Positions 18,124 to 27,307 of a stretch of DNA of 50,993 bases are shown here, piece after piece. Source of the stretch: Roseicyclus sediminis (lineage in GTDB: Bacteria; Pseudomonadota; Alphaproteobacteria; Rhodobacterales; Rhodobacteraceae). The position numbers and the translations under genes are program-made. Each line of letters starts with the position of its first letter. The first letter of the stretch is position 1. Where the stretch lies: contig NZ_JAOPHT010000024.1 in assembly GCF_025515305.1 (NCBI RefSeq), positions 1 through 50,993 of the forward strand. The letters are read 5' to 3'. The notes under the pieces are model-generated. The model was given only the letters and a program-made list of their open reading frames with translations, ran no database searches and was not told the DNA's origin.

Positions 18124-18618
18124 TCAGGCGCCGAAGCGCCGTCTGTCGACCTGGGGCGGACGGCCGGCGGACACGAAGAACAGCTCTCCGTAGACGACGG
18201 GTGCTTCTCCCGGCGCGTCGAGCGCGGTCCAGATGTCGGCGAGATTGTCCCGGTTGCCGACCCAGACGACGGTACGCCCCGCGCCGAGCCGCGCAAGTTC
18301 GGACGCCGGGTTTTCGGCAGCGATGACCGAGACGGGCAGCCCGCGTGCACGCGCAAGCGGAGCCGCCGTTTCGAGGTTGCGGGGAATGTCGCGGGTGTAG
18401 ATCGCGTCGACCGGCACACCTTCGAGCGCGGCGACCAGCGCCTGCGCCCGGTTATGCCCCTGCCGCGACAGGGCCTCGTCGTCGCGCTCGGCATGGCGCA
18501 GGACGATCAGCGTCGTTCCGGGCGAAAGCGAGACACCACCCCGGACGGTCGTCGGGTCTGCCAGCTGGCAGGCCGCCACGCTCGCGGTTCCGCAAAGAAG
18601 GAATGAACGCCTGAACAT
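18124..18618 (-). CDS. Histidine phosphatase superfamily lipoprotein
   Basis: A 164-residue phosphoglycerate-mutase-like protein. LIVLRHAERDDEALSRQG carries the catalytic Arg41-His42, followed by IYTRDIPRNLETAAPLA with the second conserved Arg and Glu. The N-terminus MFRRSFLLCGTASVAAC fits a lipoprotein signal with a SVAAC lipobox (Cys17), so it is probably anchored to a membrane on the periplasmic side. Substrate unknown. The 220 bases downstream contain a small GGCGGA-TT-TCCGCC hairpin near 17997. Confidence 0.82.
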   Translation of the reverse strand: MFRRSFLLCGTASVAACQLADPTTVRGGVSLSPGTTLIVLRHAERDDEALSRQGHNRAQALVAALEGVPVDAIYTRDIPRNLETAAPLARARGLPVSVIAAENPASELARLGAGRTVVWVGNRDNLADIWTALDAPGEAPVVYGELFFVSAGRPPQVDRRRFGA

Positions 18619-18667
18619 GTCCCAACGCTAGGCGACAGCCCGCGCGTCTGTCCAGTCGGCGCTTTCG

Positions 18668-19105
18668 TCAGGCCGCGGCCATGTGACTCCGCACGAAGGC
18701 CTCGATCTCGGCCGCGGGCCGGGCACCGGTGAGGCGCGCGACCTCCTGCCCGCCCCGGAACAGGATCAGGAGCGGGATGCCCCGGATGCCGTATCGCTGC
18801 GAGGCGTCGCCATGGATCTGCGTGTTCACCTTCGCGAACCGGGCGTTCGGCGCAAGCGCGCGGGCGGCCTTCTCGAACTCGGGCGCCATCATCCGGCAGG
18901 GCCCGCACCAGGGTGCCCAGAAGTCGACGAGCAGGGGCAGGGTGTCCTTTGTCTCGGCCTTCCTGAGGGTCGCGGTGTCGATGTCGTGGACGCGCGGCTC
19001 GGCCAGCTTCGCGCCGCAGGTTCCACATTTTGGATGGGCCGACAGGCGCTCGGCCGGCACCCGGTTGACGGAGCCGCAGGACAGGCAGGTGAGGTGATGG
19101 GACAT
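18668..19105 (-). CDS. trxC: Thioredoxin 2 with N-terminal zinc ribbon
   Basis: Cytosolic thioredoxin of 145 residues. The N-terminal zinc ribbon has Cys7-x2-Cys10 and Cys27-x2-Cys30. The redox site WCGPC is Cys67/Cys70 within LLVDFWAPWCGPCRMMAPE, and GIRGIPLLILF contains the cis-proline. TrxC proteins reduce protein disulfides and respond to oxidative stress through the zinc site (family knowledge). The ATG follows GAGG; a start six codons upstream is possible. Confidence 0.95.
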   Translation of the reverse strand: MSHHLTCLSCGSVNRVPAERLSAHPKCGTCGAKLAEPRVHDIDTATLRKAETKDTLPLLVDFWAPWCGPCRMMAPEFEKAARALAPNARFAKVNTQIHGDASQRYGIRGIPLLILFRGGQEVARLTGARPAAEIEAFVRSHMAAA

Positions 19106-19177
19106 GGTCGGACCTCTGATCAAGTTGTCATAGTCAACTTAATGCCGCTTTGCCCGCATTCCAAGCGACCGGACATG

Positions 19178-19209
19178 AAAAAGGGGCGCTGCCCCGGTGG
19201 GCGCGCCCC
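19178..19209 (-). terminator. Intrinsic terminator of the cold-shock gene
   Basis: On the minus strand, GGGGCGC (complement of 19203-19209) pairs with GCGCCCC (complement of 19183-19189) and is followed directly by TTTTT (19178-19182). This is a classic rho-independent terminator, 23 bases after the stop. Confidence 0.85.
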
Positions 19210-19231
19210 TGATCCTGTCGGTGCCGCGGCC

Positions 19232-19438
19232 TTACTGGGGCTGCAGGTTTACCGCGCTCTGGCGGCCGTCGCGGCCGGATTCCAGATCGTAGCTGATCTT
19301 CTGGTTGTCGGCGAGGCCGGTGAGGCCCGAACGCTCGACGGCGCTGATGTGGACGAACACGTCCTTGCCGCCATCATCGGGTGCGATGAAGCCGAAGCCT
19401 TTGGTGCTGTTGAACCATTTCACGGTGCCGGTGGCCAT
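19232..19438 (-). CDS. Cold-shock protein
   Basis: A 68-residue CspA-family OB-fold protein that binds single-stranded nucleic acid and melts RNA structure. RNP1 is KGFGFI (13-18) and RNP2 is VFVHI (27-31), with [13 protein letters not shown] at the start. AGGAGA lies before the ATG. It is a single-gene unit: promoter at 19563-19591, about 118 bases of 5' leader, and an intrinsic terminator. Long leaders in this family often act as temperature-responsive RNA. Confidence 0.95.
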   Translation of the reverse strand: MATGTVKWFNSTKGFGFIAPDDGGKDVFVHISAVERSGLTGLADNQKISYDLESGRDGRQSAVNLQPQ

Positions 19439-19562
19439 CGTGATGTCTCCTGTCTTTGTCCGCCCGCGGAAGTGCGGCGGGGTGGCGTCAGTTCTAGGCA
19501 GATCGAGGCTGACGTCCGGGTAGAGGAGACAGGGTATCGAGTGCGGTAACGGTCGCGGGGGT

Positions 19563-19591
19563 GATATGGGGCAAAAGGGGATTCGTTGCAA
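19563..19591 (-). promoter_or_regulatory. Promoter of the cold-shock gene
   Basis: TTGCAA and CATATC, separated by exactly 17 bases on the minus strand. Transcription would begin near 19556, giving a leader of about 118 bases before the ATG at 19438. Confidence 0.6.
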
Positions 19592-19638
19592 GGGGGACGG
19601 AAATGCCGCGAACTCCGCAAAGGGGTCGTCCGCAACGG

Positions 19639-19662
19639 CAAGGGCGGCCGAAGCCGCCCTTG
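19639..19662 (-). terminator. ettA 3' hairpin with UUCG tetraloop
   Basis: A perfect 10-bp stem (19639-19648 with 19653-19662) is closed on the minus strand by C(TTCG)G, an exceptionally stable tetraloop. It lies 41 bases after the ettA stop and upstream of the cold-shock promoter. No U-run follows. Confidence 0.6.
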
Positions 19663-19703
19663 GAGCAAGCGATCTCACACCGGTCAGAGGCCGGCGCGGG
19701 ACC

Positions 19704-21359
19704 TCACCTCGCGAACTTCTTGTACTTCACCCGTTTCGGCTCCAGGGCGTCGGGCCCGAGCCGCCGCTTCTTGTCTTCCTCGTAATCCTCGAAGTTGCCC
19801 TCGAACCATTCGACATGCGCCTCGCCCTCGAAGGCGAGGATATGGGTGCAGAGCCGGTCGAGGAAGAAGCGGTCGTGGCTGATGATCACCGCGCAGCCCG
19901 CGAAATCCTCGAGCGCGTCCTCGAGCGCGCGCAGCGTCTCCACGTCGAGGTCGTTCGTCGGCTCGTCGAGGAGGAGCACGTTGCCCCCCGATTTCAGCAG
20001 CTTAGCCATGTGGACGCGGTTGCGTTCGCCGCCGGACAGGAGGCCGACCTTCTTCTGCTGGTCGCCGCCCTTGAAGTTGAACGCCCCGCAATAGGCGCGG
20101 GAGTTCATGGAGGCGTCGCCAAGTTCGATGATCTCCGCGCCGCCCGAGATCTCCTCCCACACCGTCTTGTCGGGGTCGAGCGCGTCGCGGGACTGATCGA
20201 CATAGGACAGCTTCACCGTGTCGCCGTATTCCAGCGTGCCGCCGTCCGGCTGCTCCTGCCCGGTCAGCATCCGGAAAAGCGTGGATTTGCCCGCGCCGTT
20301 CGGGCCGATCACGCCGACGATGCCGCCCGGCGGCAGCGAGAACGTCAGATCCTCGATCAGAAGCTTGTCGCCATAGCCCTTCTTCAGGCCGTCCACCTCG
20401 ATCACCTTCGCGCCGAGGCGCGGGCCGTTGGGGATGATGATCTGGGCCTTGCCGACCTTCTCGCGCTCGGACTGGTTGACCATGTCGTTATACGCGTTGA
20501 TCCGGGCCTTCTGCTTGGCCTGCCGCGCCTTGGCGCCGGCGCGGATCCATTCAAGTTCGCGCTGCAGCGTCTTCTGCTTGGACTTGTCCTCGCGCGCCTC
20601 CTGCTCCAGCCGCTTGGCCTTCTGCTCGAGCCAGCTGGAATAGTTCCCCTCGTAGGGAATGCCCCGCCCTCGGTCGAGCTCGAGGATCCAGCCGGTGATG
20701 TCGTCGAGGAAGTAGCGGTCGTGCGTGACGATCAGGCAGGTGCCCTTGTAGTCGATCAGGTGCTGCTGCAGCCAGGCGATGGTCTCTGCGTCGAGGTGGT
20801 TGGTCGGTTCGTCCAGCAGGAGCATGTCGGGCGCTTCGAGCAGCAGCTTGCACAGCGCGACGCGGCGTCGTTCGCCGCCCGAAAGGTTCTCGGGCATCGC
20901 GTCATCGGGCGGGCAGCGCAGCGCCTCGAGCGCGATGTCGATCTGGCTGTCGAGGTCCCAGAGGTTCTCGCTGTCGATCTGATCCTGGAGCGTGGCCATC
21001 TCGTCGGCCGTCTCGTCGGAGTAGTTCATCGCCAGTTCGTTGAACCGGTCGAGCTTCGCCTTCTTGCCCGCCACGCCAAGCATGACGTTCTCGCGCACGG
21101 TGAGACTTTCGTCAAGCTGGGGTTCCTGGGGCAGGTAGCCCACATGGGCGCCCTCGGCGGCCCAGGCCTCGCCCGAGAAATCCTTGTCCCAGCCCGCCAT
21201 GATGCGCAGAAGCGTCGACTTGCCCGCGCCGTTCACGCCGACGACGCCGATCTTCACCCCGGGCAGGAAGCTGAGGCGGATGTTCTCGAAGCATTTCTTG
21301 CCGCCGGGATAGGTCTTGGAAACACCATCCATGTGGTAGACGTACTGGTAGCTGGCCAT
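19704..21359 (-). CDS. ettA: Energy-dependent translational throttle protein (ABC-F)
   Basis: Soluble ABC-F ATPase of 551 residues that binds the ribosomal E site and gates the first elongation step according to ATP/ADP. Two ABC cassettes carry Walker A motifs GVNGAGKST and GPNGAGKST, signatures [12 protein letters not shown] and [13 protein letters not shown], and Walker B LLLDEPTN twice. The linker between them (about 240-320, rich in K/E/Q/R) is the P-site tRNA interaction arm. No membrane helices. [10 protein letters not shown] is the typical family start and has AAGGAA upstream; an ATG eleven codons earlier is less likely. Confidence 0.96.
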   Translation of the reverse strand: MASYQYVYHMDGVSKTYPGGKKCFENIRLSFLPGVKIGVVGVNGAGKSTLLRIMAGWDKDFSGEAWAAEGAHVGYLPQEPQLDESLTVRENVMLGVAGKKAKLDRFNELAMNYSDETADEMATLQDQIDSENLWDLDSQIDIALEALRCPPDDAMPENLSGGERRRVALCKLLLEAPDMLLLDEPTNHLDAETIAWLQQHLIDYKGTCLIVTHDRYFLDDITGWILELDRGRGIPYEGNYSSWLEQKAKRLEQEAREDKSKQKTLQRELEWIRAGAKARQAKQKARINAYNDMVNQSEREKVGKAQIIIPNGPRLGAKVIEVDGLKKGYGDKLLIEDLTFSLPPGGIVGVIGPNGAGKSTLFRMLTGQEQPDGGTLEYGDTVKLSYVDQSRDALDPDKTVWEEISGGAEIIELGDASMNSRAYCGAFNFKGGDQQKKVGLLSGGERNRVHMAKLLKSGGNVLLLDEPTNDLDVETLRALEDALEDFAGCAVIISHDRFFLDRLCTHILAFEGEAHVEWFEGNFEDYEEDKKRRLGPDALEPKRVKYKKFAR

Positions 21360-21657
21360 GCGTGCGTTCCTTCGTGAACCGTTGGGGGTCATCTAGCCTT
21401 CCGGCACGCGCTTCGCAATCGGCGGACCCGGGGCGGCGGCAACATCCCGATCCCGCACAACACGTCATTCCTTTCACGGTGCAACGGTTGAACGCGGCGC
21501 CGAGCGAGGCCCTGCGGAGCGGCCGGTTCCCCTCTGCCGGTCCCGGTGTGGCCGCGAAAGCGCGGGTCTCGGTCGGAATTGGCCCCTCCCGCCCGAGAGC
21601 GTTGCCCGCAACGGAGGTGGGCGGGTATCCCGCGCCCACACGGACGAGGAAGGTTCC

Positions 21658-21708
21658 ATGAAAACGATTCGCGCGTATCGACTCGGGGCAAAGCCCCTTA
21701 CCCGCTAA
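21658..21708 (+). CDS. Sixteen-residue peptide with its own terminator
   Basis: ATG to TAA encodes MKTIRAYRLGAKPLTR. GAGGAAGG stands six to seven bases before the ATG, an excellent ribosome site. A strong hairpin (21617-21623 with 21633-21639) lies just upstream, and an intrinsic terminator (21737-21764) closes the unit 28 bases after the stop. The peptide is basic, with five Arg/Lys in sixteen residues. It may be a bona fide small protein, a regulatory leader, or the coding part of a dual-function small RNA. The 298 bases between ettA and this gene show no other feature. The family was not recognised. Confidence 0.5.
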   Translation: MKTIRAYRLGAKPLTR

Positions 21709-21736
21709 GCGGCGCGCGAAACCTGTCCGTTTCCCG

Positions 21737-21764
21737 AAGGCCGCCACGCGACGCGGCCTTTTTT
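21737..21764 (+). terminator. Intrinsic terminator after the 16-residue gene
   Basis: AAGGCCGC (21737-21744) pairs with GCGGCCTT (21753-21760) around an 8-base loop and runs into TTTTTT (21759-21764). A standard rho-independent terminator. Confidence 0.85.
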
Positions 21765-21791
21765 CTTGCCTTCCGATTCCCGTCCCGTGGC

Positions 21792-21818
21792 GGCTTTCCC
21801 TCGAAAAGAAGGAAAGCC
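21792..21818 (+). promoter_or_regulatory. Hairpin hiding the ribosome-binding site of the 68-residue gene
   Basis: GGCTTTCC (21792-21799) pairs perfectly with GGAAAGCC (21811-21818). The 3' arm contains most of the GAAGGAAAG Shine-Dalgarno stretch, and the ATG follows at 21823. The stem would block initiation until opened by temperature, a factor or a trans-acting RNA (inference). Confidence 0.5.
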
Positions 21819-21822
21819 AGAA

Positions 21823-22029
21823 ATGCAAAAAACCATCTTCTTTCAGCCCCTTGTTCTCCTGGCAGCGGCACTCCGCGCGCGCGTCGCGCCCCGGCGGCAA
21901 GCCAAGCCGCCGCCGCTGAGCGGTGCTGAGGTTCCCGACGGCCTGCGCGAGGATCTGGGCCTGCCGCCGAAGTACCGGATCACGCGGTCCCACGCGCCCC
22001 CCGACATGAACCCGTTGCGGTTCATGTGA
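21823..22029 (+). CDS. Small hypothetical protein (68 residues)
   Basis: Begins MQKTIFFQPLVLLAAALRARV, a hydrophobic run that could be a weak membrane anchor or signal, then a proline- and arginine-rich part and EVPDGLREDLGLPPKYR. The LREDLGL segment is reminiscent of the short arginine-rich alphaproteobacterial proteins with a terminal L-x-D-(I/L)-G-L motif, but this is only a resemblance. The start is supported by GAAGGAAAG seven bases upstream. It follows the terminator of the 16-residue gene by about 60 bases, too close for a normal separate promoter, so read-through is possible. Confidence 0.5.
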   Translation: MQKTIFFQPLVLLAAALRARVAPRRQAKPPPLSGAEVPDGLREDLGLPPKYRITRSHAPPDMNPLRFM

Positions 22030-22147
22030 CGGGGAGCGCCTTGTCCCGGCGCGCGGCAACTCGCGCCGGGACGCCTGCCGCGTTGACAGCGGCCCCCGGA
22101 CCGACCCATGAACGGGCGCCAGTGACACAGGAAGGGCCCGCCCCGTC

Positions 22148-22747
22148 GTGCTGCGTTCCGAACTGCCCCTTGCGCTGCCCGGCCAGACCGTCGGGCTTTT
22201 CGGCGGATCCTTCGATCCGCCGCATGCGGGCCATCTGCATGTCAGCCGCGAAGCGCTAAAGCGGCTCGGTCTCGACCGGGTCTGGTGGCTGGTCAGCCCC
22301 GGCAACCCGCTGAAGGACAGGGGTCCTGCACCGCTGGAGCGAAGGCTGGAGGCCGCGCGCGCGCTCGTGCACCATCCCCGCATCGTCGTCACCGACATCG
22401 AGGCCAAGCTCGGCACCCGGTATACCGCCGAAACGATCGCGGCACTGCGCCGCCTTTATCCCGGCGTCCGTTTCGTCTGGCTCATGGGGGCCGACAACCT
22501 GGCGCAGTTCGACCGCTGGCAGCATTGGGAGCGGATCATGCGCACCGTGCCGATCTGCGTGCTCGCGCGTCCCGGTCAGCGTATCTCGGCCCGGACCGCG
22601 AAGGCGGCGCAGATCTACCGGTTCGCCCGTCGTCCGGCTGGCGCGGCACGGACGCTGGCACATGCCGAGGCGCCGGCCTGGGCGTTCCTCAACGTGCCGA
22701 TGGTGGATGTCTCGTCAAGCGAGATCCGCGCGCGCGGGGAGTGGTAG
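22148..22747 (+). CDS. nadD: Nicotinate-nucleotide adenylyltransferase
   Basis: Makes deamido-NAD from nicotinate mononucleotide and ATP. The 199-residue protein has the nucleotidyltransferase loop [18 protein letters not shown] (about 16-33), [10 protein letters not shown], the substrate-site segment [19 protein letters not shown] and the C-terminal ISSTxIR-type motif, here VSSSEIR. The start codon is GTG; GGAAGG lies somewhat far upstream. It is followed by the PBP4 gene after 76 bases. Confidence 0.95.
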   Translation: MLRSELPLALPGQTVGLFGGSFDPPHAGHLHVSREALKRLGLDRVWWLVSPGNPLKDRGPAPLERRLEAARALVHHPRIVVTDIEAKLGTRYTAETIAALRRLYPGVRFVWLMGADNLAQFDRWQHWERIMRTVPICVLARPGQRISARTAKAAQIYRFARRPAGAARTLAHAEAPAWAFLNVPMVDVSSSEIRARGEW

Positions 22748-22823
22748 CGTCGGGAAACCCGGGGGTTGAGACGACTCTTTTCGTCTGCATAGTGTCCCGA
22801 AGGCTTAATGGGTTCAGTCGCAA

Positions 22824-24317
22824 ATGTTATCCCGGCGCACATTTATATCAGCAACGCCTTCCCTGCTCTTGTCAGCGACCGCCGGTCGGGCTTGGGCGCG
22901 TGCGCCGGAGACCTCGCTCTATCCCCAGCTGAGGCCCGATGGGATGTTCCGGCGGGCCATTCAGCCGCTGGCGCAGACCATCGCCGATGCGAACCTGCCG
23001 GGCCGTGTCGGGTGTGCCGTGGCCGATGCCGCGACCGGCGAAATTCTCGAGGTTTACCAAGCGCTTTATCCGCTTCCGCCCGCGAGCGTCGCCAAGGCGA
23101 TAACGACAGCCTATGCGCTCGACCGGCTGGGGCCGGGCTACCGGTTCCGCACCGCGCTGGTCAGCGACGGGACGCTGGCCGATGGCCGGCTCGAGGGTGA
23201 CCTGTGGCTGGTGGGCGGCGGTGACCCACTGATGGATACCGACACTCTGGACGATATCGCCCGCGCGCTGGTCGACATCGGCCTGACACAGGTGACCGGT
23301 TCCTTCCGTGTCGCGACCGATGCGCTGCCCTTCATCGACCAGATCGATCCCGCGCAGCTTCCGCATTCGGGGTACAACCCTTCCGTCTCGGCGCTGAACC
23401 TCAACTTCAACCGCGTCTTCTTCGAGTGGGAGCCTTCGGGGACGGATTACACCATCCGGATGGATGCCCGGGGCGAGCGGTTGTCGCCGTCCGTCACGGT
23501 TTCGCGGATGACGGTCGAGGACCGCGACTACCCGGTCTACACCTTCGACAGCGACGGGCCGCGCGACGAATGGACCGTGGCGCGTGCCGCGCTGGGTGAT
23601 GGCGGGGGGCGGTGGCTTCCGGTCCGGCGGCCCTCGGACTACGCAGCCGAGGTGTTCCGCCTGATCGCGCGAGAGCGCGGCATCGCGCTTGGCACGCCGG
23701 TTCTGTCGGAAAGCGCGCCGGCAACCGCGCGCGTGCTGGTCGAGCACGCGAGCCCGCCGCTCGACGAAATCCTGCGCGGCATGATGCGCTGGTCCACGAA
23801 CCTCACGGCCGAGGTGGTCGGCCTGACCGCGACCCAGGCCGGTGGGGTCAGGCCGACCACCCTGGCCGAGAGCGGTGCGGAGATGAGCGCCTGGATGCGC
23901 GAGCGTCTCGGCGCACGGCAGGCGCGGTTCATCGACCATTCGGGCCTCGGGGTCGGCAGCCGCATCAGGCCCCACGACATGACCAGCGCGCTGGTCGCGG
24001 CGGGGCCGAACGGGATGTTGCGCGGTCTGATGCGGGATATCGCGATGCTTGACGCGAACGGCGCCCCCATCGTGAACCATCCGCTTCAGGTCGTCGCCAA
24101 GACCGGCACGCTCAACTTCGTGTCGACGCTGGCGGGCTACGTGCAGACGCCGTCCGACCGCACGCTCGCCTTCTCGATCTTCTGCGCCGATCTCGACCGC
24201 CGCGACCAGCTCAGCCGCGACGAGATGGAGCGTCCACCGGGTGGGCGGAGCTACAACAGGCGGGCCAAGCGCCTGCAACAGGCGCTGATCGAACGCTGGG
24301 CCGCGATGTTCCGCTGA
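22824..24317 (+). CDS. dacB: D-alanyl-D-alanine carboxypeptidase/endopeptidase (PBP4 family)
   Basis: Periplasmic peptidoglycan hydrolase of peptidase family S13, 497 residues. The three active-site motifs are SVAK (Ser88, Lys91), STN in MMRWSTNLTAE, and KTG in VVAKTGTLNFVS. The N-terminus MLSRRTFISATPSLLLSATAGRAWA has an SRRTFI twin-arginine motif, so export through Tat is likely. It trims D-Ala from or cuts cross-bridges in the wall. The stop abuts the stop of the converging TerB-like gene. Confidence 0.93.
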   Translation: MLSRRTFISATPSLLLSATAGRAWARAPETSLYPQLRPDGMFRRAIQPLAQTIADANLPGRVGCAVADAATGEILEVYQALYPLPPASVAKAITTAYALDRLGPGYRFRTALVSDGTLADGRLEGDLWLVGGGDPLMDTDTLDDIARALVDIGLTQVTGSFRVATDALPFIDQIDPAQLPHSGYNPSVSALNLNFNRVFFEWEPSGTDYTIRMDARGERLSPSVTVSRMTVEDRDYPVYTFDSDGPRDEWTVARAALGDGGGRWLPVRRPSDYAAEVFRLIARERGIALGTPVLSESAPATARVLVEHASPPLDEILRGMMRWSTNLTAEVVGLTATQAGGVRPTTLAESGAEMSAWMRERLGARQARFIDHSGLGVGSRIRPHDMTSALVAAGPNGMLRGLMRDIAMLDANGAPIVNHPLQVVAKTGTLNFVSTLAGYVQTPSDRTLAFSIFCADLDRRDQLSRDEMERPPGGRSYNRRAKRLQQALIERWAAMFR

Positions 24318-24734
24318 TCAGAGCGTGAGGTGCCGCGCCCGTGCGCCCCGCTCGATGGCGGCGGCGTGCAGCCTGTCGATGTTGAGCGCGTAGCGCAACT
24401 CCTCGAGAAACCGAAGTTCGGTCTGCTCCAGCGCGCCATCGGCGGCGGCCACATCGCAGGCGATGGCATAGGCCGTCTCGTTCAGCCGCTCGGGCAGCGC
24501 CTCGCGCACAAGCCCGAAAAGCGCGTCGAGCCCGTCCTCGTCCTCGAAAAGCTCGAACACCGTCTGCGCCATCGCGCGCATCCGGTCTGCGTCATAGGTG
24601 GCGAAGACCGGCAGGTTGTTCACGATCTGCTCGATCTTCACGAGCTCCGCCGTGCGGATCGACTCGTCCGAGACGGACACGGCGACCATGATCGCCACGA
24701 GTGCGTCTTCCGGGCTGAGAGTGTGGTCCTGCAT
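24318..24734 (-). CDS. TerB-family protein
   Basis: All-helical 138-residue protein with the TerB pattern: an acidic first repeat with VAVSVSDESIRTAELVKIEQIV and a second with ACDVAAADGALEQTELRFLEEL, each with a D/E-x2-E metal-type cluster. TerB domains are linked to tellurite resistance and stress, and many single-domain members have no known role. GGAAGGA precedes the ATG. Divergent from lysS. Confidence 0.85.
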   Translation of the reverse strand: MQDHTLSPEDALVAIMVAVSVSDESIRTAELVKIEQIVNNLPVFATYDADRMRAMAQTVFELFEDEDGLDALFGLVREALPERLNETAYAIACDVAAADGALEQTELRFLEELRYALNIDRLHAAAIERGARARHLTL

Positions 24735-24852
24735 CGTCGTTGTCCTTCCGGCTGCTACGACGGCGGTATTTATTGACGGCGGGGGGCCGGAGCAATAGGT
24801 GCGGGTGCGCGCCGGGCAGCGGGTCCGGCGGACCCCACCGAGGATGGACGAC

Positions 24853-26499
24853 ATGACCGAGCTGCGCGATGCCGCGATGACCTCGAAGGCCTGGCCTTTC
24901 GAAGAGGCGCGCCGCCTGCTCAAACGCTACGAGAAGGCGCCGCCCGAAAAGGGACACGTCCTGTTCGAGACGGGATATGGCCCCTCCGGCCTGCCGCATA
25001 TCGGCACCTTCGGCGAGGTCCTGCGCACCACGATGATCCGACGCGCCTTCGAGGTGATCTCGGACATCCCCACGCGGCTAATCTGCTTTTCCGACGACAT
25101 GGACGGGATGCGGAAGGTGCCGGGCAACGTTCCCAACCAGGAGGCGCTGCGCGAACACCTTCAGAAGCCGCTCACGCGCGTGCCCGACCCCTTCGGCGAG
25201 TTCGAGAGTTTCGGACACCACAACAACGCGATGCTGCGCCGGTTCCTCGATACCTTCGGGTTCGAGTACGAGTTCTATTCCGCGACCGAGTTCTACACCT
25301 CGGGCCAGTTCGACGAGATCCTCCTGTGTGCCGCCGAACGCTACGACGCGCTGATGGAGGTGATGCTGAAGTCGCTGCGCGAGGAACGGCAGCAGACCTA
25401 TTCGATCTTCCTGCCGCTCCATCCCGAGACGGGGCGCGTCCTCTACGTGCCGATCAAGCATGTCGACGCGAAGGAGGGCACCGTCACCTTCGACGACGAG
25501 ACCGGCCGCGAATGGACCGTCCCCGTCACGGGCGGCCAGTGCAAGCTTCAGTGGAAGCCCGACTTCGGCGCGCGCTGGGCGGCGCTCGGCGTCGATTTCG
25601 AGATGTACGGCAAGGACCATTCGACGAATACGCCGATCTACGATTCGATCTGCGAGATCCTCGGTGCGCCCGCGCCCGAGCATTTCACCTACGAGCTGTT
25701 CCTCGACGAGAACGGGCAGAAGATTTCCAAGTCGTCCGGAAACGGCATCTCGATCGACGAATGGCTGAGCTATGCCGCGACCGAGAGCCTCAGCTACTTC
25801 ATGTTCGGCAAGCCGAAGACGGCCAAGCGGCTCTATTTCGACGTGATCCCGAAGGCGGTGGACGAGTATCACCAGCAGCTCAGGGCCTACCCCGAGCAGA
25901 CGCTCGAGCAGCAGCTGGCGAACCCCGTCTACCACATCCATTCGGGCGAGGTTCCGGCCTCCACGATGATCGTGAGCTTCGCGATGCTGCTGAACCTCGC
26001 CAGCGTGGCGCACGCCGACGACAAGGAGGCGCTCTGGGGCTTCATCCGCCGCTATGCACCCGAGGCGAGCCCCGAGACCCATCCCGACCTCGACGCCGCC
26101 GCCGGCTTCGCGGTGCGTTACTACAACGATTTCGTGAAGCCCACGAAGGTCTTCCGCGCGCCGACCGACCAGGAACGCGCCGCGATGGAAGAGCTTTCGG
26201 CCTGCCTCGGGGATGCCGAGAAGGCGCTCGACGTGATCGCCCGCAAGAACGCACAGGAAGGCAAGGACATGCCCTTGCCCGAGGTCGACTGGCATGACGA
26301 CGAGTTCCTGCAGTCCATCGTCTTCGCGGTCGGCAAGATCCACGGGTTCGAGCCTCTGCGCGCCTGGTTCTCGGCGCTCTACGAGGTGCTGATGGGCGCA
26401 AGCCAGGGCCCGCGCTTCGGCGGGTTCATCGCGCTTTACGGGATCGACGAGACGAAGGCGCTGATCGCCGACGGTCTTGCGGGGCGGCTCGCCGACTGA
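24853..26499 (+). CDS. lysS: Lysine--tRNA ligase, class I
   Basis: Archaeal-type class I lysyl-tRNA synthetase, as found in most alphaproteobacteria, unrelated to the class II enzyme of E. coli. Length 548 residues. The HIGH motif is [11 protein letters not shown] (HIGT at 49-52) and KMSKS is KISKS (290-294). [15 protein letters not shown] is a further class I LysRS signature. The ATG at 24853 has GAGG nine bases upstream; an in-frame ATG three codons earlier is an alternative. The next gene starts four bases after its stop. Confidence 0.95.
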   Translation: MTELRDAAMTSKAWPFEEARRLLKRYEKAPPEKGHVLFETGYGPSGLPHIGTFGEVLRTTMIRRAFEVISDIPTRLICFSDDMDGMRKVPGNVPNQEALREHLQKPLTRVPDPFGEFESFGHHNNAMLRRFLDTFGFEYEFYSATEFYTSGQFDEILLCAAERYDALMEVMLKSLREERQQTYSIFLPLHPETGRVLYVPIKHVDAKEGTVTFDDETGREWTVPVTGGQCKLQWKPDFGARWAALGVDFEMYGKDHSTNTPIYDSICEILGAPAPEHFTYELFLDENGQKISKSSGNGISIDEWLSYAATESLSYFMFGKPKTAKRLYFDVIPKAVDEYHQQLRAYPEQTLEQQLANPVYHIHSGEVPASTMIVSFAMLLNLASVAHADDKEALWGFIRRYAPEASPETHPDLDAAAGFAVRYYNDFVKPTKVFRAPTDQERAAMEELSACLGDAEKALDVIARKNAQEGKDMPLPEVDWHDDEFLQSIVFAVGKIHGFEPLRAWFSALYEVLMGASQGPRFGGFIALYGIDETKALIADGLAGRLAD

Positions 26500-26503
26500 G
26501 CGC

Positions 26504-27235
26504 ATGGCGGCGGAGGGGACATATCCGCCGCTCTTCACGCTCAAGCCCGTGGCCGGTGACGTCTGGATCGTCGATGGCCCCGAGATCGACCTCTACCGGA
26601 TGCCCTTTCCGACCCGGATGACCGTGGTCCGGCTGTCGTCCGGCGCCCTGTGGCTGCATTCGCCGATCGCCTTCTCGGCCGCTCTTCTGGACGAGGTGCA
26701 GGCGCTGGGCCCGGTCCGCCACCTGATCGCGCCGAACTGGCTGCACTACGCCTATGTGCAGGATTGGGCCGATGCCGTTCCGGCCGCCGAGACATGGGCC
26801 GCCCCCGGTGTCGCGGAGCGCGCGAAGGGCCGGGGCGTGCGCCTTCGCGTCGACCACGGGCTGCAGGATGCCGCGCCCGACGCTTGGGCCGACGATCTCG
26901 TCCAGATGATCGTTCCCGGAAGTCGCATCCACCGCGAGGCCGTGTTCTTCCACACGTCCAGCCGCACTCTGATCCTGACCGACCTGATCGAGAACTTCGA
27001 GCCGCACAAGCTTCCCTGGCACCTTCGGCTGACGACCTGGGTCGCGGGCAACCAGGACCCCGATGGATCGATGCCGCGCGACATGCGGCTGACCTTCGAC
27101 AAGGCGGCGCTTGCCGACGCCGTCCGGCGGATGATCGGGTGGGCACCCGAGCGGGTGATCCTGTCCCACGGGCGCTGGTATGCCCGGAACGGTGCCGAGG
27201 AACTCAGAAGGGCGTTTTCCTTCCTCGATCCATGA
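26504..27235 (+). CDS. DUF4336 protein, metallo-beta-lactamase-like
   Basis: A 243-residue protein. VWIVDGPEIDLYRMPFPTRMTVVRL and GPVRHLIAPNWLHYAYVQDWADAVPAAETWAAPG are typical of DUF4336, a family with a beta-lactamase-like fold but with altered metal ligands (HYAYVQDW in place of the HxHxDH motif). Function unknown. It follows lysS by four bases and is probably translated from the same message. Confidence 0.82.
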   Translation: MAAEGTYPPLFTLKPVAGDVWIVDGPEIDLYRMPFPTRMTVVRLSSGALWLHSPIAFSAALLDEVQALGPVRHLIAPNWLHYAYVQDWADAVPAAETWAAPGVAERAKGRGVRLRVDHGLQDAAPDAWADDLVQMIVPGSRIHREAVFFHTSSRTLILTDLIENFEPHKLPWHLRLTTWVAGNQDPDGSMPRDMRLTFDKAALADAVRRMIGWAPERVILSHGRWYARNGAEELRRAFSFLDP

Positions 27236-27307
27236 TGGGCGTGAAACCGCGCCGTGCCGCGCTATCTCGGCATTTCAGGACACCGTCGCGACACAGGAGA
27301 CCCCGGA

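Noticed and set aside
19566-21377. Plus-strand open frame of about 600 codons opposite ettA
   Set aside because: Mirror frame of ettA; leucine/valine/glutamate-rich with no motifs.
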